Assembly: GCF_011742925.1 (NCBI RefSeq)
Contig: NZ_WAEL01000001.1
Span: 1,214,403-1,278,402, forward strand
Origin: Fibrivirga algicola
GTDB taxonomy: Bacteria; Bacteroidota; Bacteroidia; Cytophagales; Spirosomataceae
Length of the DNA: 64,000 bases
Reading direction: 5' to 3'
In this document: positions 34,189 to 43,110 of the stretch, one piece after another
Position numbering within the stretch: position 1 is the stretch's first letter
Layout: every line of letters starts with the position of its first letter
Notes under the pieces: generated by a model
Database searches by the model: none
Seen by the model: only the letters and a program-made list of their open reading frames with translations
What the model was told of the DNA's origin: nothing
Made by a program: the position numbers and the translations under genes

Positions 34189-34548
34189 TCAGTTCGGCGA
34201 CAGTCTGCCGCGCATGAGCAGGTCCAGATCGAGGCGCAGGCAGGCCAGGTTCAGGCCGCGGGCCAGCTGATCGCGTTCACCTTCGGTCAGGTGGAGGCCG
34301 ATTGCCTGGAAACCCGCCCTAACCATCGTGTCGCGTACATCGAGCAGGCCAATTACATACCGACTAGTCTTGGTCATGCTATCGAGCCGACGAATCAGCG
34401 CGTAGAGATCGGTCAGGTTCAGGGCCATCGTGATGTTTCGGAAATACAGTTCAATTTCTCCGCAGCAGCGGCATTGAGCGAGCAGCAAGCCGGGTTCTTC
34501 AACCAGGATGCGGTGCGATGGGTGCGGAATAGTCTGCATAACAACCAA
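34189..34548 (-). CDS. DUF6686-like small protein (haem operon, copy 1)
   Basis: A 119-residue protein with C-R-C-C-G-E-I-E-L-Y-F near residue 26-36, resembling the short DUF6686-type proteins found with haem genes of Bacteroidota, in which a CxxC is followed by an aromatic strand. The family is named from memory. It overlaps nothing and sits directly against its homologue upstream. May bind haem or metal through the cysteines; this is inference. Confidence 0.6.
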   Translation of the reverse strand: MVVMQTIPHPSHRILVEEPGLLLAQCRCCGEIELYFRNITMALNLTDLYALIRRLDSMTKTSRYVIGLLDVRDTMVRAGFQAIGLHLTEGERDQLARGLNLACLRLDLDLLMRGRLSPN

Positions 34549-34887
34549 TCAGTTCAGGCGTTGGCTCAAATTCAGAATACGTTCGGCTTGCAGTATGGGA
34601 GCGGCTTCGTTCAACAGGGCACAAAGACTAATCAGATCGTTGTCAGAAAAGAGCAGGAAGTAGTTCGGCATCGGCGTCGGCAGCATTAGCTCCTTCCCAT
34701 GCGTCGTATTGATCGGGCGCATCGCCAGCCGGTTTTGCATCATCTCAACAAAGGCTTCGAACTGATCGAGCGTCAGACAAAACAGCGAGTTCTGAAAGGC
34801 TACGTTGATAGTGCGGCAACCGGCACACATACCAACGTACCCAAATCCATTCTCAGCAAATGTTCTAAAGCGGTGATTGTGATTCAT
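34549..34887 (-). CDS. DUF6686-like small protein (haem operon, copy 2)
   Basis: About 112 residues from ATG 34887 (MNHNHRFRTFAENGFGYVG); the frame is open 31 codons further upstream but without family character. The core MCAGCRTINVAFQNSLFCLT shows the CxxC plus F-x-N pattern. It ends adjacent to the start of copy 1 (34548), so the two are a tandem pair. Confidence 0.6.
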   Translation of the reverse strand: MNHNHRFRTFAENGFGYVGMCAGCRTINVAFQNSLFCLTLDQFEAFVEMMQNRLAMRPINTTHGKELMLPTPMPNYFLLFSDNDLISLCALLNEAAPILQAERILNLSQRLN

Positions 34888-35013
34888 AACGAGCGCAATA
34901 GCCGTATGGCCGGTTAATTGGAATATCGGGTTTACTGTGGTGCCTGCGCGGGCGGCCGGGCCAGAAAAACCAGCCGCCACGCCAGGACTTGGGTTACCGC
35001 TTTCGCGGCAAGG

Positions 35014-35646
35014 TCAATTGAGTTTCGTAGAGCCGTCGGGCTGGTAGGCGTACCGGAAGGTGTAAAAGCGAGACCGGCTGGTAGCGGTAGGCGTGGCGGG
35101 CGCGTTTTCGTAATAGCTAAGAATTTCCACTTTGGCGTATTTGCCATCACCCGTTCTGATCACCAACACCCGACCCGGAATCGGCGAGATGATGTTTGTA
35201 GACGAATTATAATTGTACCAGCCATTCCCCGAAACAGTTGGAATAGCTAGTGCCAATGACTGATCCTGGGCGAACGTGGTTGATGTGGGCACAGTCGTCA
35301 ATTCCTCGAACGTACCTGTGTATACGTAAGCGCCCCCCTGCCCGCTGCGAATTGGTCCGCCATTGACAATAATACTGGTACCCCGAAACCCGATGTCCCA
35401 TTTGTTACTGGCCGAATCGGTGCTGGCAATGGTCTTGTTCTCGCGCAGACTGTAGAATGTGTATTTATTGGTAGAGCCGGTTGGCCGCCCCGTAACGGGA
35501 TCTGTGCCTGTAGTTGGGTCGGCAGGTAGATTGGTCACTGTCTGCGCCTGAACGGGAACAGCGACTGGGGTGGGCTCTTCTTTTTTGCAGGCAACTGTGG
35601 TGGCGAGCGTAGCAGTCAGCAGCAGGATGTGATACGTGGTTTTCAT
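35014..35646 (-). CDS. hmuY: HmuY-family haem-binding lipoprotein
   Basis: A 210-residue lipoprotein: signal peptide with lipobox TVAC (Cys 20), followed by KKEE. The mature part contains TNKYTFYSLRENKTIASTDSASNKWDIGFRGTSIIVNGG, the hallmark of the HmuY domain, and ends with RFYTFRYAYQPDGSTKLN. HmuY proteins bind haem at the cell surface and pass it to a partner TonB receptor. Third gene of the operon, downstream of the receptor. Confidence 0.92.
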   Translation of the reverse strand: MKTTYHILLLTATLATTVACKKEEPTPVAVPVQAQTVTNLPADPTTGTDPVTGRPTGSTNKYTFYSLRENKTIASTDSASNKWDIGFRGTSIIVNGGPIRSGQGGAYVYTGTFEELTTVPTSTTFAQDQSLALAIPTVSGNGWYNYNSSTNIISPIPGRVLVIRTGDGKYAKVEILSYYENAPATPTATSRSRFYTFRYAYQPDGSTKLN

Positions 35647-35655
35647 TGGAGTAAA

Positions 35656-36021
35656 TCAGAGTATATGGTATTGAGTAATGCGTAGTGAGGTGCTTGTCAG
35701 ATCTTCCGTTCGGAGATTCAGGTACACCAAAAAGTAGGAAGGATCGAAGTAAAGGAAAATGGCTTGAGCCGCCTTTTCTGGCCCCGAAAACAGCACCGCA
35801 TTCAGGGGCTTACCCGGTAATGGCGCCGTAGCGATTGCCTGTAATTTCGACGGTGGTAAAAAGGCGGCCTGCCGCGCATCAACGTACCTGAATGGCTGGG
35901 TTGCGTTCTGAATTTTTTCCTGACAAGCGTGCAGACAGCCCCTTATGCTGATGAATACTGCAATCCCGGCGGCCAGTCTAAACCAGACATGAGGCAGGCG
36001 TATGTTTTTTTCAAGCCTCAT
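35656..36021 (-). CDS. Small exported protein coupled to the haem receptor
   Basis: A 121-residue protein with one N-terminal hydrophobic segment (about residues 11-30, WFRLAAGIAVFISIRGC). Its ATG at 36021-36019 overlaps the TGA stop of the receptor gene (36020-36018), so they are translationally coupled. I do not recognise the family; it may be an accessory of haem uptake. Confidence 0.7.
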   Translation of the reverse strand: MRLEKNIRLPHVWFRLAAGIAVFISIRGCLHACQEKIQNATQPFRYVDARQAAFLPPSKLQAIATAPLPGKPLNAVLFSGPEKAAQAIFLYFDPSYFLVYLNLRTEDLTSTSLRITQYHIL

Positions 36022-38114
36022 ACTTGTTTACTGGTAAGCTTACGTACCCAGTCCCAGCGGAGGCTGGCGTACCAGAGCCGCCCGGCCAGTGAGGGTATGA
36101 ATTGTGGATCAGTGTAGCCCGTCAGGTTGTCGATACCCGCCTGGATAGTAAGCGTCTTGATGGTTTTGGACGCGGTGAAGTGCCAGGTAACGTACCCAGG
36201 AACATACTCGCCCGCTTCGTCAAGAATCAGATTGCCGTTGGTATCGGCAAAGCCATAACGACTCCGGTAAACGCCACGAACCGAAGCGGACAAACCGCGT
36301 TTGGGCAATTCGTAGAAAAACTTCAGGTTGGCCATGTGCTTCGACCGGTTCAGCAGTCCGCCATAATCAGCCAATTGAACGCGTTCGGTAAGCAGGGTAG
36401 TTGGGTTACGGCGGAATACCTGCCCATTACGGATGTTGTCGATAACGGCCTTGTCTTTGGCAGCCAGGTATTGATAACCGCTACTAATCGTCAATTGCCC
36501 CGCCCCAACCGCCAATCGGTAACTGCCGTCCAGTTCGGCTCCCTGCGTGAAGACCCGGCTTAGGTTGGTATAGCTGAACACGTTCTGGCCGTTGGTTTTG
36601 CGGGCCACCACCTGCGTTTCAATCAGGTCGCGAATATCATTACGGAATAGGTTGACCGACAGGCGTAGCGGTAGGGCGTGTTTCTTTTGAAAATCGGCCA
36701 CAGCTCCCAGATTAAGGGCTACCGAGCTTTCGGCCTTAATGCTGCCGAAACGGGAAGGGTCTAGCAGGATGTCGGCGATCTGCCCCTGCTGTTGCAAGCG
36801 GGCAATACCGGCGGCTACTTCCTGCGTACCAAAGACGCTGTAGCCTGCTACGGCATTATCGAAGTTGAGGTAGAGTTGCCGAAAATCAGGTGCTTTGAAG
36901 CCCACGCCCGCGCTGCCTCGCAACGCCACCGTCTGACTTACTTCATACCGCGCCGATAGCTTCGGACTGAGTTGAGCGGCGTATTGACTGTGCGCATCGA
37001 ACCGTCCCCCGGTAATGAGGGTGAACCGCTGCGTCGGCACCCACTCAAACTGAGCGAATCCGTAACGGGTAGTAAACTGCTGCCGACCAGGGTAGCGGGT
37101 TGCCTCAACACTCTCGCCAATAAAACCGGCTCCTACGGTTAGGAAATGGCGATTTTGAATCGTTCGCTCGGTGACAACCTCGGCCCGGTTGAATACTTGC
37201 CGGAAATAACTATCGTCGTAGGCTTCGCGGGTATCCTGATAAGCCAGCCCGGTCGTGGTCTGGTAGCCAGTTCGGTAGTAGCGGTAGGTCAACTTCCACT
37301 TGTCTGATACCTGATGCGTCAATACCGGATTGACAGTGTACTCCTGAACGGTACCCGCACCCGAAACAACGCGCTGGTCGGTCAGGCTAAAGACGTTGTC
37401 CTGCTGTTCGGTGAAGAACCGGCCTGATACGCTCAGTTTTAACCCGGCCCCGAACGCCGTCGTCAGCCGTCCGCTGAGGGTATGATTGAGAAACGGCGAA
37501 ACAGTATTACCCGTCGTTTCTGGATTGAGACTGTACCCCCCCGACTGGTAGCGATTACCAAACAGGTAGAGCCCCGTTTTCCCGGCCCGCAACGATACAT
37601 CGCCCGTCAGGTCGCTCGTGCGGTTAGCCCCGTAACGGGCTGAAAGACTACCCCTTGTCTGACTGGGGTTTTCGGTGATGATGTTCACCACGCCCGCCAA
37701 TGCTTCGGAGCCATACAAGCTCGACGATGGGCCTTTCACGATTTCGATCTGCTTGATGTTCCTAACCGTCAGGCGGCTGAGGTCGAGGGTTCCGGCGGTG
37801 CGGCCCACCAGCGGTTCACCATCGACCAGAATCAGCGTGTAATCGGGACCGAACCCCTGCACCTGAAGGCCCTGCCCGTGATCATTGACGATGGCTAGTC
37901 CTGTTTGTTCCCGCAGAATGTCGTTGAGCCGCAGACTACCCGACTGCCGGATCTGCGGCTGCCCAATTACGGTAACGGGCATGGGCAATGATCCCACCCG
38001 ACGTTCGGTGCGCGTCGCTGTAACGACTACGGCATCAAGCTGTTTTATGCCCGATGAATCGGGCAACTGCGCTGGCAATTGGTGTGCCGACAGAAAAAGT
38101 AAAACAGCTAGCAT
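36018..38114 (-). CDS. TonB-dependent haem receptor
   Basis: A 698-residue outer-membrane receptor: signal peptide (about residues 1-15, ending LPAQ), TonB-box-like stretch LDAVVVTATRTER (about 26-38), plug domain with DILREQTGLAIVNDHGQGL and IEIVKGPSSSLYGSEALAGVVNII, then a beta-barrel ending in the expected aromatic strand region. It imports haem or a haem complex from HmuY. First gene of the operon (reading leftwards); the palindrome at 38188-38204 and the terminator at 38230-38271 lie in front of it. Confidence 0.92.
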   Translation of the reverse strand: MLAVLLFLSAHQLPAQLPDSSGIKQLDAVVVTATRTERRVGSLPMPVTVIGQPQIRQSGSLRLNDILREQTGLAIVNDHGQGLQVQGFGPDYTLILVDGEPLVGRTAGTLDLSRLTVRNIKQIEIVKGPSSSLYGSEALAGVVNIITENPSQTRGSLSARYGANRTSDLTGDVSLRAGKTGLYLFGNRYQSGGYSLNPETTGNTVSPFLNHTLSGRLTTAFGAGLKLSVSGRFFTEQQDNVFSLTDQRVVSGAGTVQEYTVNPVLTHQVSDKWKLTYRYYRTGYQTTTGLAYQDTREAYDDSYFRQVFNRAEVVTERTIQNRHFLTVGAGFIGESVEATRYPGRQQFTTRYGFAQFEWVPTQRFTLITGGRFDAHSQYAAQLSPKLSARYEVSQTVALRGSAGVGFKAPDFRQLYLNFDNAVAGYSVFGTQEVAAGIARLQQQGQIADILLDPSRFGSIKAESSVALNLGAVADFQKKHALPLRLSVNLFRNDIRDLIETQVVARKTNGQNVFSYTNLSRVFTQGAELDGSYRLAVGAGQLTISSGYQYLAAKDKAVIDNIRNGQVFRRNPTTLLTERVQLADYGGLLNRSKHMANLKFFYELPKRGLSASVRGVYRSRYGFADTNGNLILDEAGEYVPGYVTWHFTASKTIKTLTIQAGIDNLTGYTDPQFIPSLAGRLWYASLRWDWVRKLTSKQV

Positions 38115-38187
38115 CGTTGAGTGAGTCAGAAAGTATGCTGCAAACGTAGACCTTGTTTGTATTTATTCCAAATAAAAATTGAGCTTG

Positions 38188-38204
38188 TTTAGATATTATC
38201 TAAA
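38188..38204. promoter_or_regulatory. Palindrome upstream of haem operon (DtxR/Fur-type operator candidate)
   Basis: TTTAGATATTATCTAAA, an 8+1+8 inverted repeat 74 bases before the receptor start codon. A second inverted repeat built from the same half-site lies at the other iron-gene promoter (39312-39327). The form is like iron- or manganese-responsive DtxR-family operators. Confidence 0.6.
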
Positions 38205-38229
38205 TAAATAAATTGAACGGCTAAGCTAT

Positions 38230-38271
38230 CAACAAAAAGAGGCACCCTCCGGAGGGTGCCTCTTTTTGTTG
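38230..38271. terminator. Perfect bidirectional terminator between ferritin and haem operon
   Basis: CAACAAAAAGAGGCACCCTCC is directly followed by its exact reverse complement, giving a 42-base palindrome with A- and T-runs at both ends. It terminates the ferritin transcript 20 bases after its stop codon at 38292. Confidence 0.9.
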
Positions 38272-38291
38272 AACTGTATGTCACTCTTCGG

Positions 38292-38828
38292 TTATTCTTC
38301 GTCAAACGGATTCTCGTCGTAGGTAACGCTGGCGAGCTTTTTATCCAGGTAATAAATCTGGTCGGCCGGAATCTGATCAATCAACTCCAGACAGCGGCGG
38401 GCGATGTATTCTTCTTCAACCTGCTCTTTTACATACCACTTCATTAACTCTTCGGTTGCGTAATCGCTCTCGCGGCGGCACACCCCAATGACCCGGTTGA
38501 TAGAATCGGTCACGGTGATTTCCTGTTCAAGCACTGTTTCAAATACCGAGCGCAGGCTGTCAAACTCCTGGACCACGGCGGGTATTTCAGGAGTGTAGGC
38601 CGTTGCTCCCTGATCGCACAGGTAATGAAATAATTTCATGGCATGCTCACGCTCTTCTTCCGACTGTTTGTAGAAAAAACCCGCGCTATGGTCATAGCCA
38701 TTGCGGTCGCACCAGCCCGCCATCGCCAGGTATTTCGACGATGATACCATCTCCAGTTGAATCTGTTGATTTAGCACCAGTTCAACGGGCTGCTTGATCA
38801 ACGTGCGGAGTCTTTCTAAATCTTTCAT
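38292..38828 (-). CDS. Ferritin
   Basis: About 178 residues from the ATG at 38828 (MKDLERLRTLIKQPVELVLNQQ). A canonical four-helix bacterial ferritin: QIQLEMVSSSKYLAMAGWCDRNGYDHSAGFFYKQSEEEREHAMKLF, where the E and EExxH residues bind iron at the ferroxidase centre, then VLEQEITVTDSINRVI and a WYVKEQVEEEYIARR helix. It stores iron and protects against iron stress. Ends at the palindrome terminator. Confidence 0.95.
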   Translation of the reverse strand: MKDLERLRTLIKQPVELVLNQQIQLEMVSSSKYLAMAGWCDRNGYDHSAGFFYKQSEEEREHAMKLFHYLCDQGATAYTPEIPAVVQEFDSLRSVFETVLEQEITVTDSINRVIGVCRRESDYATEELMKWYVKEQVEEEYIARRCLELIDQIPADQIYYLDKKLASVTYDENPFDEE

Positions 38829-38892
38829 TGGTAACTGTTTTGGTGAAATCACTATATCAGACGGGGTAAATCAACATACCGCCACCTATACT

Positions 38893-39258
38893 CTACACGT
38901 TGCCCGACAAGGTGGCACACCCACATTCGCGCAACATACTATTAAGTTCAAGCATTAGATTAGCCCCGCTAAGCAGTTCGCGGAGATGAATGATTTCGCA
39001 GAGGGTTAGCACATAGCAACGCTCAGAATGTGGCAGGGTCAGTATCTCCACATCATCGGCGGCATCGGTGCTGAGCGCCATTTGGTGGATATTGACGGTA
39101 TCGACCATGCGTCTGAACTGCGCAAAATCGCGGGCAGAAAAGGGTGTATGGCTGCCCCAGAACGACAGAACCAGCCGGTTCGTTTTATCGCACTGATAAA
39201 CGGCCCCCTTGTCGGTCTTGAACACCTCCTGATACGATTCCGGTACGCTACTTTCCAT
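38893..39258 (-). CDS. DUF6686-like small protein (copy 3)
   Basis: A 121-residue protein (MESSVPESYQEVFKTDKGAVYQCDKTNRLVLSFWG), with QCDKTNRLVLSF in place of the CxxC-aromatic pattern of the copies at 34.2-34.9 kb and a single Cys in this motif. It precedes ferritin by 64 bases and probably shares its transcript. A role in haem or iron handling is suggested only by context. Confidence 0.55.
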   Translation of the reverse strand: MESSVPESYQEVFKTDKGAVYQCDKTNRLVLSFWGSHTPFSARDFAQFRRMVDTVNIHQMALSTDAADDVEILTLPHSERCYVLTLCEIIHLRELLSGANLMLELNSMLRECGCATLSGNV

Positions 39259-39311
39259 ACTAGGTAGATTGATGAGGCAAATATAGGGTCATTTTATCTA
39301 TTTATATGAAG

Positions 39312-39327
39312 TCTAAATAAATTTAGA
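39312..39327. promoter_or_regulatory. Palindrome upstream of the DUF6686/ferritin unit
   Basis: TCTAAATAAATTTAGA, a 7+2+7 inverted repeat sharing half-site TCTAAA/TTTAGA with the site at 38188. An outer pair TATCTA at 39295-39300 and TAGATA at 39325 onward extends the dyad. Probably controls the gene at 39258 and ferritin in response to iron. Confidence 0.55.
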
Positions 39328-39409
39328 TAAGGAACGTAGGAGATCGGGTGGCTTTGTCCGGCAGGTGTAAGCGTGTGTATAGATGTCCGTATTTGTTGGT
39401 GCCCCTCTA

Positions 39410-39660
39410 CTCCGTTTGCGAACCAGTCACCACTCAAGGGGTAAAGCAATGGCTGGCGAGCTATCTACGCTAGGTAACTCCCCTATCATATACGCCGGAA
39501 ATGAGCGGGGCAATGGCAGCGGTCCGGTAGTGTATGGCGGGATAACGGCTGGGATTTGGGCTCCGGTGAGCGAGTAGTTTTGACTTAGTTGGTTCATGAT
39601 GAGCTAGTTGGCCGTGTTTTAGAAAAAAGTCGGAATATCCAGCGCTGACCTGGCCTATAT
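39410..39660 (+). repeat. Dispersed noncoding repeat, copy 1
   Basis: Shares GTCACCACT near its start and GGGATTTGGGCTCCG in the middle with a segment at about 54118-54350, in the same order and spacing, and runs on through AAAGTCGGAA to GCTGACCT. The two copies are clearly diverged. No coding potential. Confidence 0.5.
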
Positions 39661-39709
39661 TCCAAAAACTAATTAGTAATGGCGGGGTAAAATCGGGCCA
39701 TATAGGGTC

Positions 39710-39746
39710 TAAAACGTCCTCTTTCGCCCCGAAAGAGGACGTTTTA
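39710..39746. terminator. 16-base perfect hairpin
   Basis: TAAAACGTCCTCTTTC (39710-39725) and its exact reverse complement (39731-39746) around a 5-base loop. Could terminate transcription in either direction; no gene ends beside it. Confidence 0.6.
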
Positions 39747-40093
39747 GGCGGGTGTAAGCTGTTCAGGATAAGTTGCAATAACTACGATTTGGCCCAGGGG
39801 TGACCTTCAGCCAGCAGATGACCGTTCAATAAATCGTTCGTTGAATTGGGGACCGCAACCCCTGACCCTGCAAGACCAGCGTTGATGGCTTATGCTGGCC
39901 GTAGCCAAACCGGAACCCAGGAAAAGCGGACTGCTCAGGGGGCCAGCCCCGGCAACAGATCAATCAACCCACGTCTTTTGCCACTTCAGGCGGCAAATAG
40001 CTCAGCTCGCACAGATGAGCCTTTAGGAGGCCAATTAGCCCTGGTAGGTTTGCCTGACAATCAACCTTAAGCGCGTTTTACACAGTCAATACG

Positions 40094-40543
40094 ATGAAAA
40101 AGATGGTACTTTTCCTGGTCTTCGTACTCACCCTGACCGCCTGCAAAAAAGAGACCGATGTTAATCCCACCGCTACGCTGGCCGACAAGTTCGTCGGTAG
40201 TTACCAGCTTAACTCGTTTCGCTTCACAGATGGCCAAACTGAGCTTGACCTGCCAACCCTGCCCGTAAGCAGCAACGGACAAAGCGTTTCGGGTACAGTG
40301 AGGCTGGTTAAGGCAGCCGGGGCAAAATTAAGTCTGGAGCTGGTCATAAAGGCAACCGGCGTGGAGGATTACAAGGAACTTATCGAGAACGTGGAAGTTA
40401 AACAGGTCGGCTCGGAGTATGGGCTGTTTTCCGGCACCCTGCGCATTGCCGATGTAGACGGCACAATGCTCATTTTCAACGTAGCCCAGACCGACCCCGC
40501 CACCAATAAAACAATTGCTATGGCTTTTGTAGCCAAGCGCTAA
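40094..40543 (+). CDS. Small lipoprotein
   Basis: A 149-residue protein with signal peptide and lipobox LTLTAC (Cys 17), then KKETDVNPTATLADKFVGSY, an N-terminal pattern typical of lipocalin-like and other small lipoproteins of Bacteroidota. Central LADKFVGSYQLNSFRFTDG is followed by beta-strands. Function unknown. Stand-alone. Confidence 0.75.
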   Translation: MKKMVLFLVFVLTLTACKKETDVNPTATLADKFVGSYQLNSFRFTDGQTELDLPTLPVSSNGQSVSGTVRLVKAAGAKLSLELVIKATGVEDYKELIENVEVKQVGSEYGLFSGTLRIADVDGTMLIFNVAQTDPATNKTIAMAFVAKR

Positions 40544-41157
40544 GGGACTCGCGCCTGCCGAAGAAGCGATTGACTCGCCGGGCGACGTGCGCATTGATAC
40601 CCTTGAGGCCGATGGCCGGATCGTAAGCGGCTGCTTAACTTTCCCCTCTACAATAGAAAAACTGCGACTGTAGTTCGCGCCGATGTAGGGTCAGGTTCAG
40701 GATCACCTTACTGGACGGCTAAAACAGGCCTGCGCAGTGGCCTGGTAGGACCATAAGCCTTGTCCTGCCCCCTCATAACGCTGTTAGGGGCAGGACAAGG
40801 CTTATTCCCCTTTGGGCAACTTTACTGTCCGGCTTTGAGCTGGGATGCCGACCTACAGAAGCGGCATTCCTACCTCTGAGCGGCTTACCTCTAAGCTATG
40901 CTGCTGTTTTACCAGGCCAGCGCGTTCTCTTATTTTTCCTCTGCAGACCGGCCCACCAATAAAGGCAGCGGCTAGCCCGGAGCCTTGCTGGTCATTAAAG
41001 GGGTTGCCAGCCGCCCGCTTACATTATAACCAAACGCAAGGCCGGGGCCAGGCAACGCTGCAAGGGCGGAGTAGTCCCTTAGGGGAGTATGGTCAGCGTA
41101 GTTCACCATCGACTCTAGCACTGGAGATACGCTTGGGTGCGCACCAATCATTCCTCG
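40544..41157. other. Gene-free stretch with hairpin
   Basis: About 610 bases. The first 120 bases look like degraded coding DNA (for example VRIDTLEADGRIVSGCL in one frame), possibly the tail of a related lipoprotein; the rest contains the 19-base hairpin at 40753-40805. Confidence 0.4.
40753..40805. terminator. 19-base perfect hairpin
   Basis: ATAAGCCTTGTCCTGCCCC (40753-40771) and its exact complement (40787-40805), 15-base loop. Lies about 210 bases behind the lipoprotein gene and 350 before the end of the regulator gene on the other strand. Confidence 0.55.
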
Positions 41158-41940
41158 CTACTTCCCCATCCAGACCTTAAACTCGCTCACCCGCTCGCGG
41201 CTAACCAGTGCTTCTTTTTCAAAGGCTGGTTTAAGCGTCAATATCAGGCGGTTACCAAAGTAGGGCTGAATCTGCTCTACGGCCTGGTGGCTGATGATCA
41301 GGCCCCGGTTAGCCCGGAAAAAGTAGGCCGGATCCAGTGAATCGGCCAGCTCATCCAGGGTATAGTCAACCAGAAACTTCTGACCATTATGGGTTTTAAA
41401 GAAACTGATCCGCTCATCGGTGTAGAAGTAGAGGATCTCGCCCGTCTGGATGGAGAGGAGCTTCTGGCCGTGTTTAACCAAGAATCGCTTGCGGTACTCA
41501 TTCACCAGGCCACCTACGCCCTGCAGCTCCCGAAGCAGTTTCTCGATATTGATCCCGGAGGTAGGGCTTAACGCGGGCTCCTGAGCCGTCAGGTCACGGA
41601 GTTTTTTCAAACTACGCTGCAGATCCTCTTTCTGAATCGGCTTTAGCAGATAATCAATGCTATTGACCCGGAAGGCCTGAAGGGCGTACTCGTCGTAGGA
41701 GGTCGTAAAAATAACCCGGCTACGGACTTCTACCTGCTCAAAAATCTCGAAGCTCTGCCCGTCGGCCAGCTCGATGTCCATAAATATCAGGTCAGGAGCC
41801 GGATGCTGCTGCAGCCAGCTGACGGATTCCTCGATGCTGCCGGTCACACCCTGCACCTGCAGGGTATGCTCGACAGCGTCGATTAATTTACGGAGCTTGC
41901 GAACGGCCAGCTCTTCATCTTCTACAATCAATACGGTCAT
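41158..41940 (-). CDS. LytTR-family response regulator
   Basis: A 260-residue regulator. Receiver domain with the phospho-acceptor D55 (LIFMDIELAD), the acidic pair at E7/D8/E9 and the conserved K100 (DYLLKPIQ); LytTR DNA-binding domain in the C-terminal 100 residues (FLVKHGQKLLSIQTGEILYFYTDER, LDEL...FFRANRGLIISHQAV). Its start overlaps the end of the kinase gene by 4 bases (ATGA), so both are made together. Confidence 0.93.
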   Translation of the reverse strand: MTVLIVEDEELAVRKLRKLIDAVEHTLQVQGVTGSIEESVSWLQQHPAPDLIFMDIELADGQSFEIFEQVEVRSRVIFTTSYDEYALQAFRVNSIDYLLKPIQKEDLQRSLKKLRDLTAQEPALSPTSGINIEKLLRELQGVGGLVNEYRKRFLVKHGQKLLSIQTGEILYFYTDERISFFKTHNGQKFLVDYTLDELADSLDPAYFFRANRGLIISHQAVEQIQPYFGNRLILTLKPAFEKEALVSRERVSEFKVWMGK

Positions 41941-43052
41941 GATGCGTCGGTGTTTAACAGGGGGAGACTTACTGTAAAATGAGAGTCGGTTTGGGCTATG
42001 CTCAGCCCGGTGAGGGCCTCCAGACCGGGACGGTGCTCGGCCAGCAACTGGTACTTGGCCGTTATGTTGCTTAGCCCCACCTGGTTGCTCAGCACGCGGG
42101 TTGTCTTTTGCTGGCGGTTATTGCGGACTACTAACTGGCCTGCCGGGGCAGACTTGATCTCGATAACCAGCGGTCTATGGGCGTGGATGACGTTATGTTT
42201 GACCGCGTTTTCGACCAGCATCTGCAGCGTCAGGGGCGGAAGCAGTCGGTCCAGATCAGACTCATCCAGCTCAATCTGGAGGTGAATACCCGGGCCGTAG
42301 CGCGTTTTAAGGAGGTGAAAATAGGACCGGATGAAGCTCATCTCGGTCGCCAGCGTAGTCAGCTCTCCCGCTTCATCTGTATGCCGGTTGGTTTGCAATA
42401 GATAGCGGTACACCTTGGCCATTTCGTCCACAAACTCCTCGGCCCGTTGGGGCTCGTCGGCAATCAGGGAAGAGAGTGAATTGAGCGTGTTAAACAGAAA
42501 ATGCGGGTTGACCTGCTGCTTGAGGCTTTCGTACTGGCTTTGCAGGTTTATTTTCTTCAGCTGCTCTTTCTCAATCGTACTGGCGCGCCATCTGGCCATC
42601 GAGTAGCTGCTCTCAAAGGCGCCCACCGCCAGCAGGTTGACCACCAAATTCAGCAGCAACAGGCGTGTAGTGCTGCCCGGCTGGTAGACGTAGCCAAACC
42701 AGTGCCAGTGCAGATACCCCCATAAGATCCCCAGCAGAAAGCTCGTGGTAAGGAGCATGTAGCTCAGCAGTAGCAGCGCCACGCGGGGACCGGTCTGGCC
42801 CAGATCGGGGTATTGGGTCAGAATAGAGTGCCTGATCAGGCCAAGCAGCAGGTAGCACCCCAGGCCTACGCTGAAGCTGCTCAGCGTAGCGCCCGCGAAG
42901 GTAGACCAGTGGCTCAGGTAGGGCGGCCCCAGCAGCACGTAGCTGATCATCGAGCTTAGCCAGGGAAGTACCAGCAGCATCGACCACCTGGGTCGCCTGG
43001 CGAACGGGAAGAAAAAGTGAATGCGCTTAGGAAAAACGTGGAACAGGATCAT
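41937..43052 (-). CDS. Sensor histidine kinase (LytS-type, His_kinase family)
   Basis: A 371-residue kinase with four N-terminal membrane segments (about residues 23-43, 52-75, 88-112 and 128-147) and no recognisable extracellular sensor domain. The H-box NPHFLFNTLNSLSSL includes the phospho-accepting H184; the N-box VENAVKHN (N282, H286) and the G-box VGLSNITAKYQLL are intact. It is the functional partner of the response regulator at 41158-41940, which it overlaps. Confidence 0.92.
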   Translation of the reverse strand: MILFHVFPKRIHFFFPFARRPRWSMLLVLPWLSSMISYVLLGPPYLSHWSTFAGATLSSFSVGLGCYLLLGLIRHSILTQYPDLGQTGPRVALLLLSYMLLTTSFLLGILWGYLHWHWFGYVYQPGSTTRLLLLNLVVNLLAVGAFESSYSMARWRASTIEKEQLKKINLQSQYESLKQQVNPHFLFNTLNSLSSLIADEPQRAEEFVDEMAKVYRYLLQTNRHTDEAGELTTLATEMSFIRSYFHLLKTRYGPGIHLQIELDESDLDRLLPPLTLQMLVENAVKHNVIHAHRPLVIEIKSAPAGQLVVRNNRQQKTTRVLSNQVGLSNITAKYQLLAEHRPGLEALTGLSIAQTDSHFTVSLPLLNTDAS

Positions 43053-43110
43053 GTCAGTTGATAGGTACCCCCAGGTGGGGTGGTGAGCAGGTGCAAGTCA
43101 GGGGCGGCCT

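Larger units (their letters stand above)
39259..40093. other. Gene-free stretch with a strong hairpin and a dispersed repeat
   Basis: Holds the palindrome at 39312-39327, a degenerate noncoding repeat (about 39410-39660) also found at 54.1 kb, and the 16-base hairpin at 39710-39746. No gene seen. Confidence 0.5.

Noticed and set aside
42613..42987. Long frames antisense and out of frame inside the kinase and TonB genes
   Set aside because: They are shadows of GC-rich codons in real genes with clear domains.
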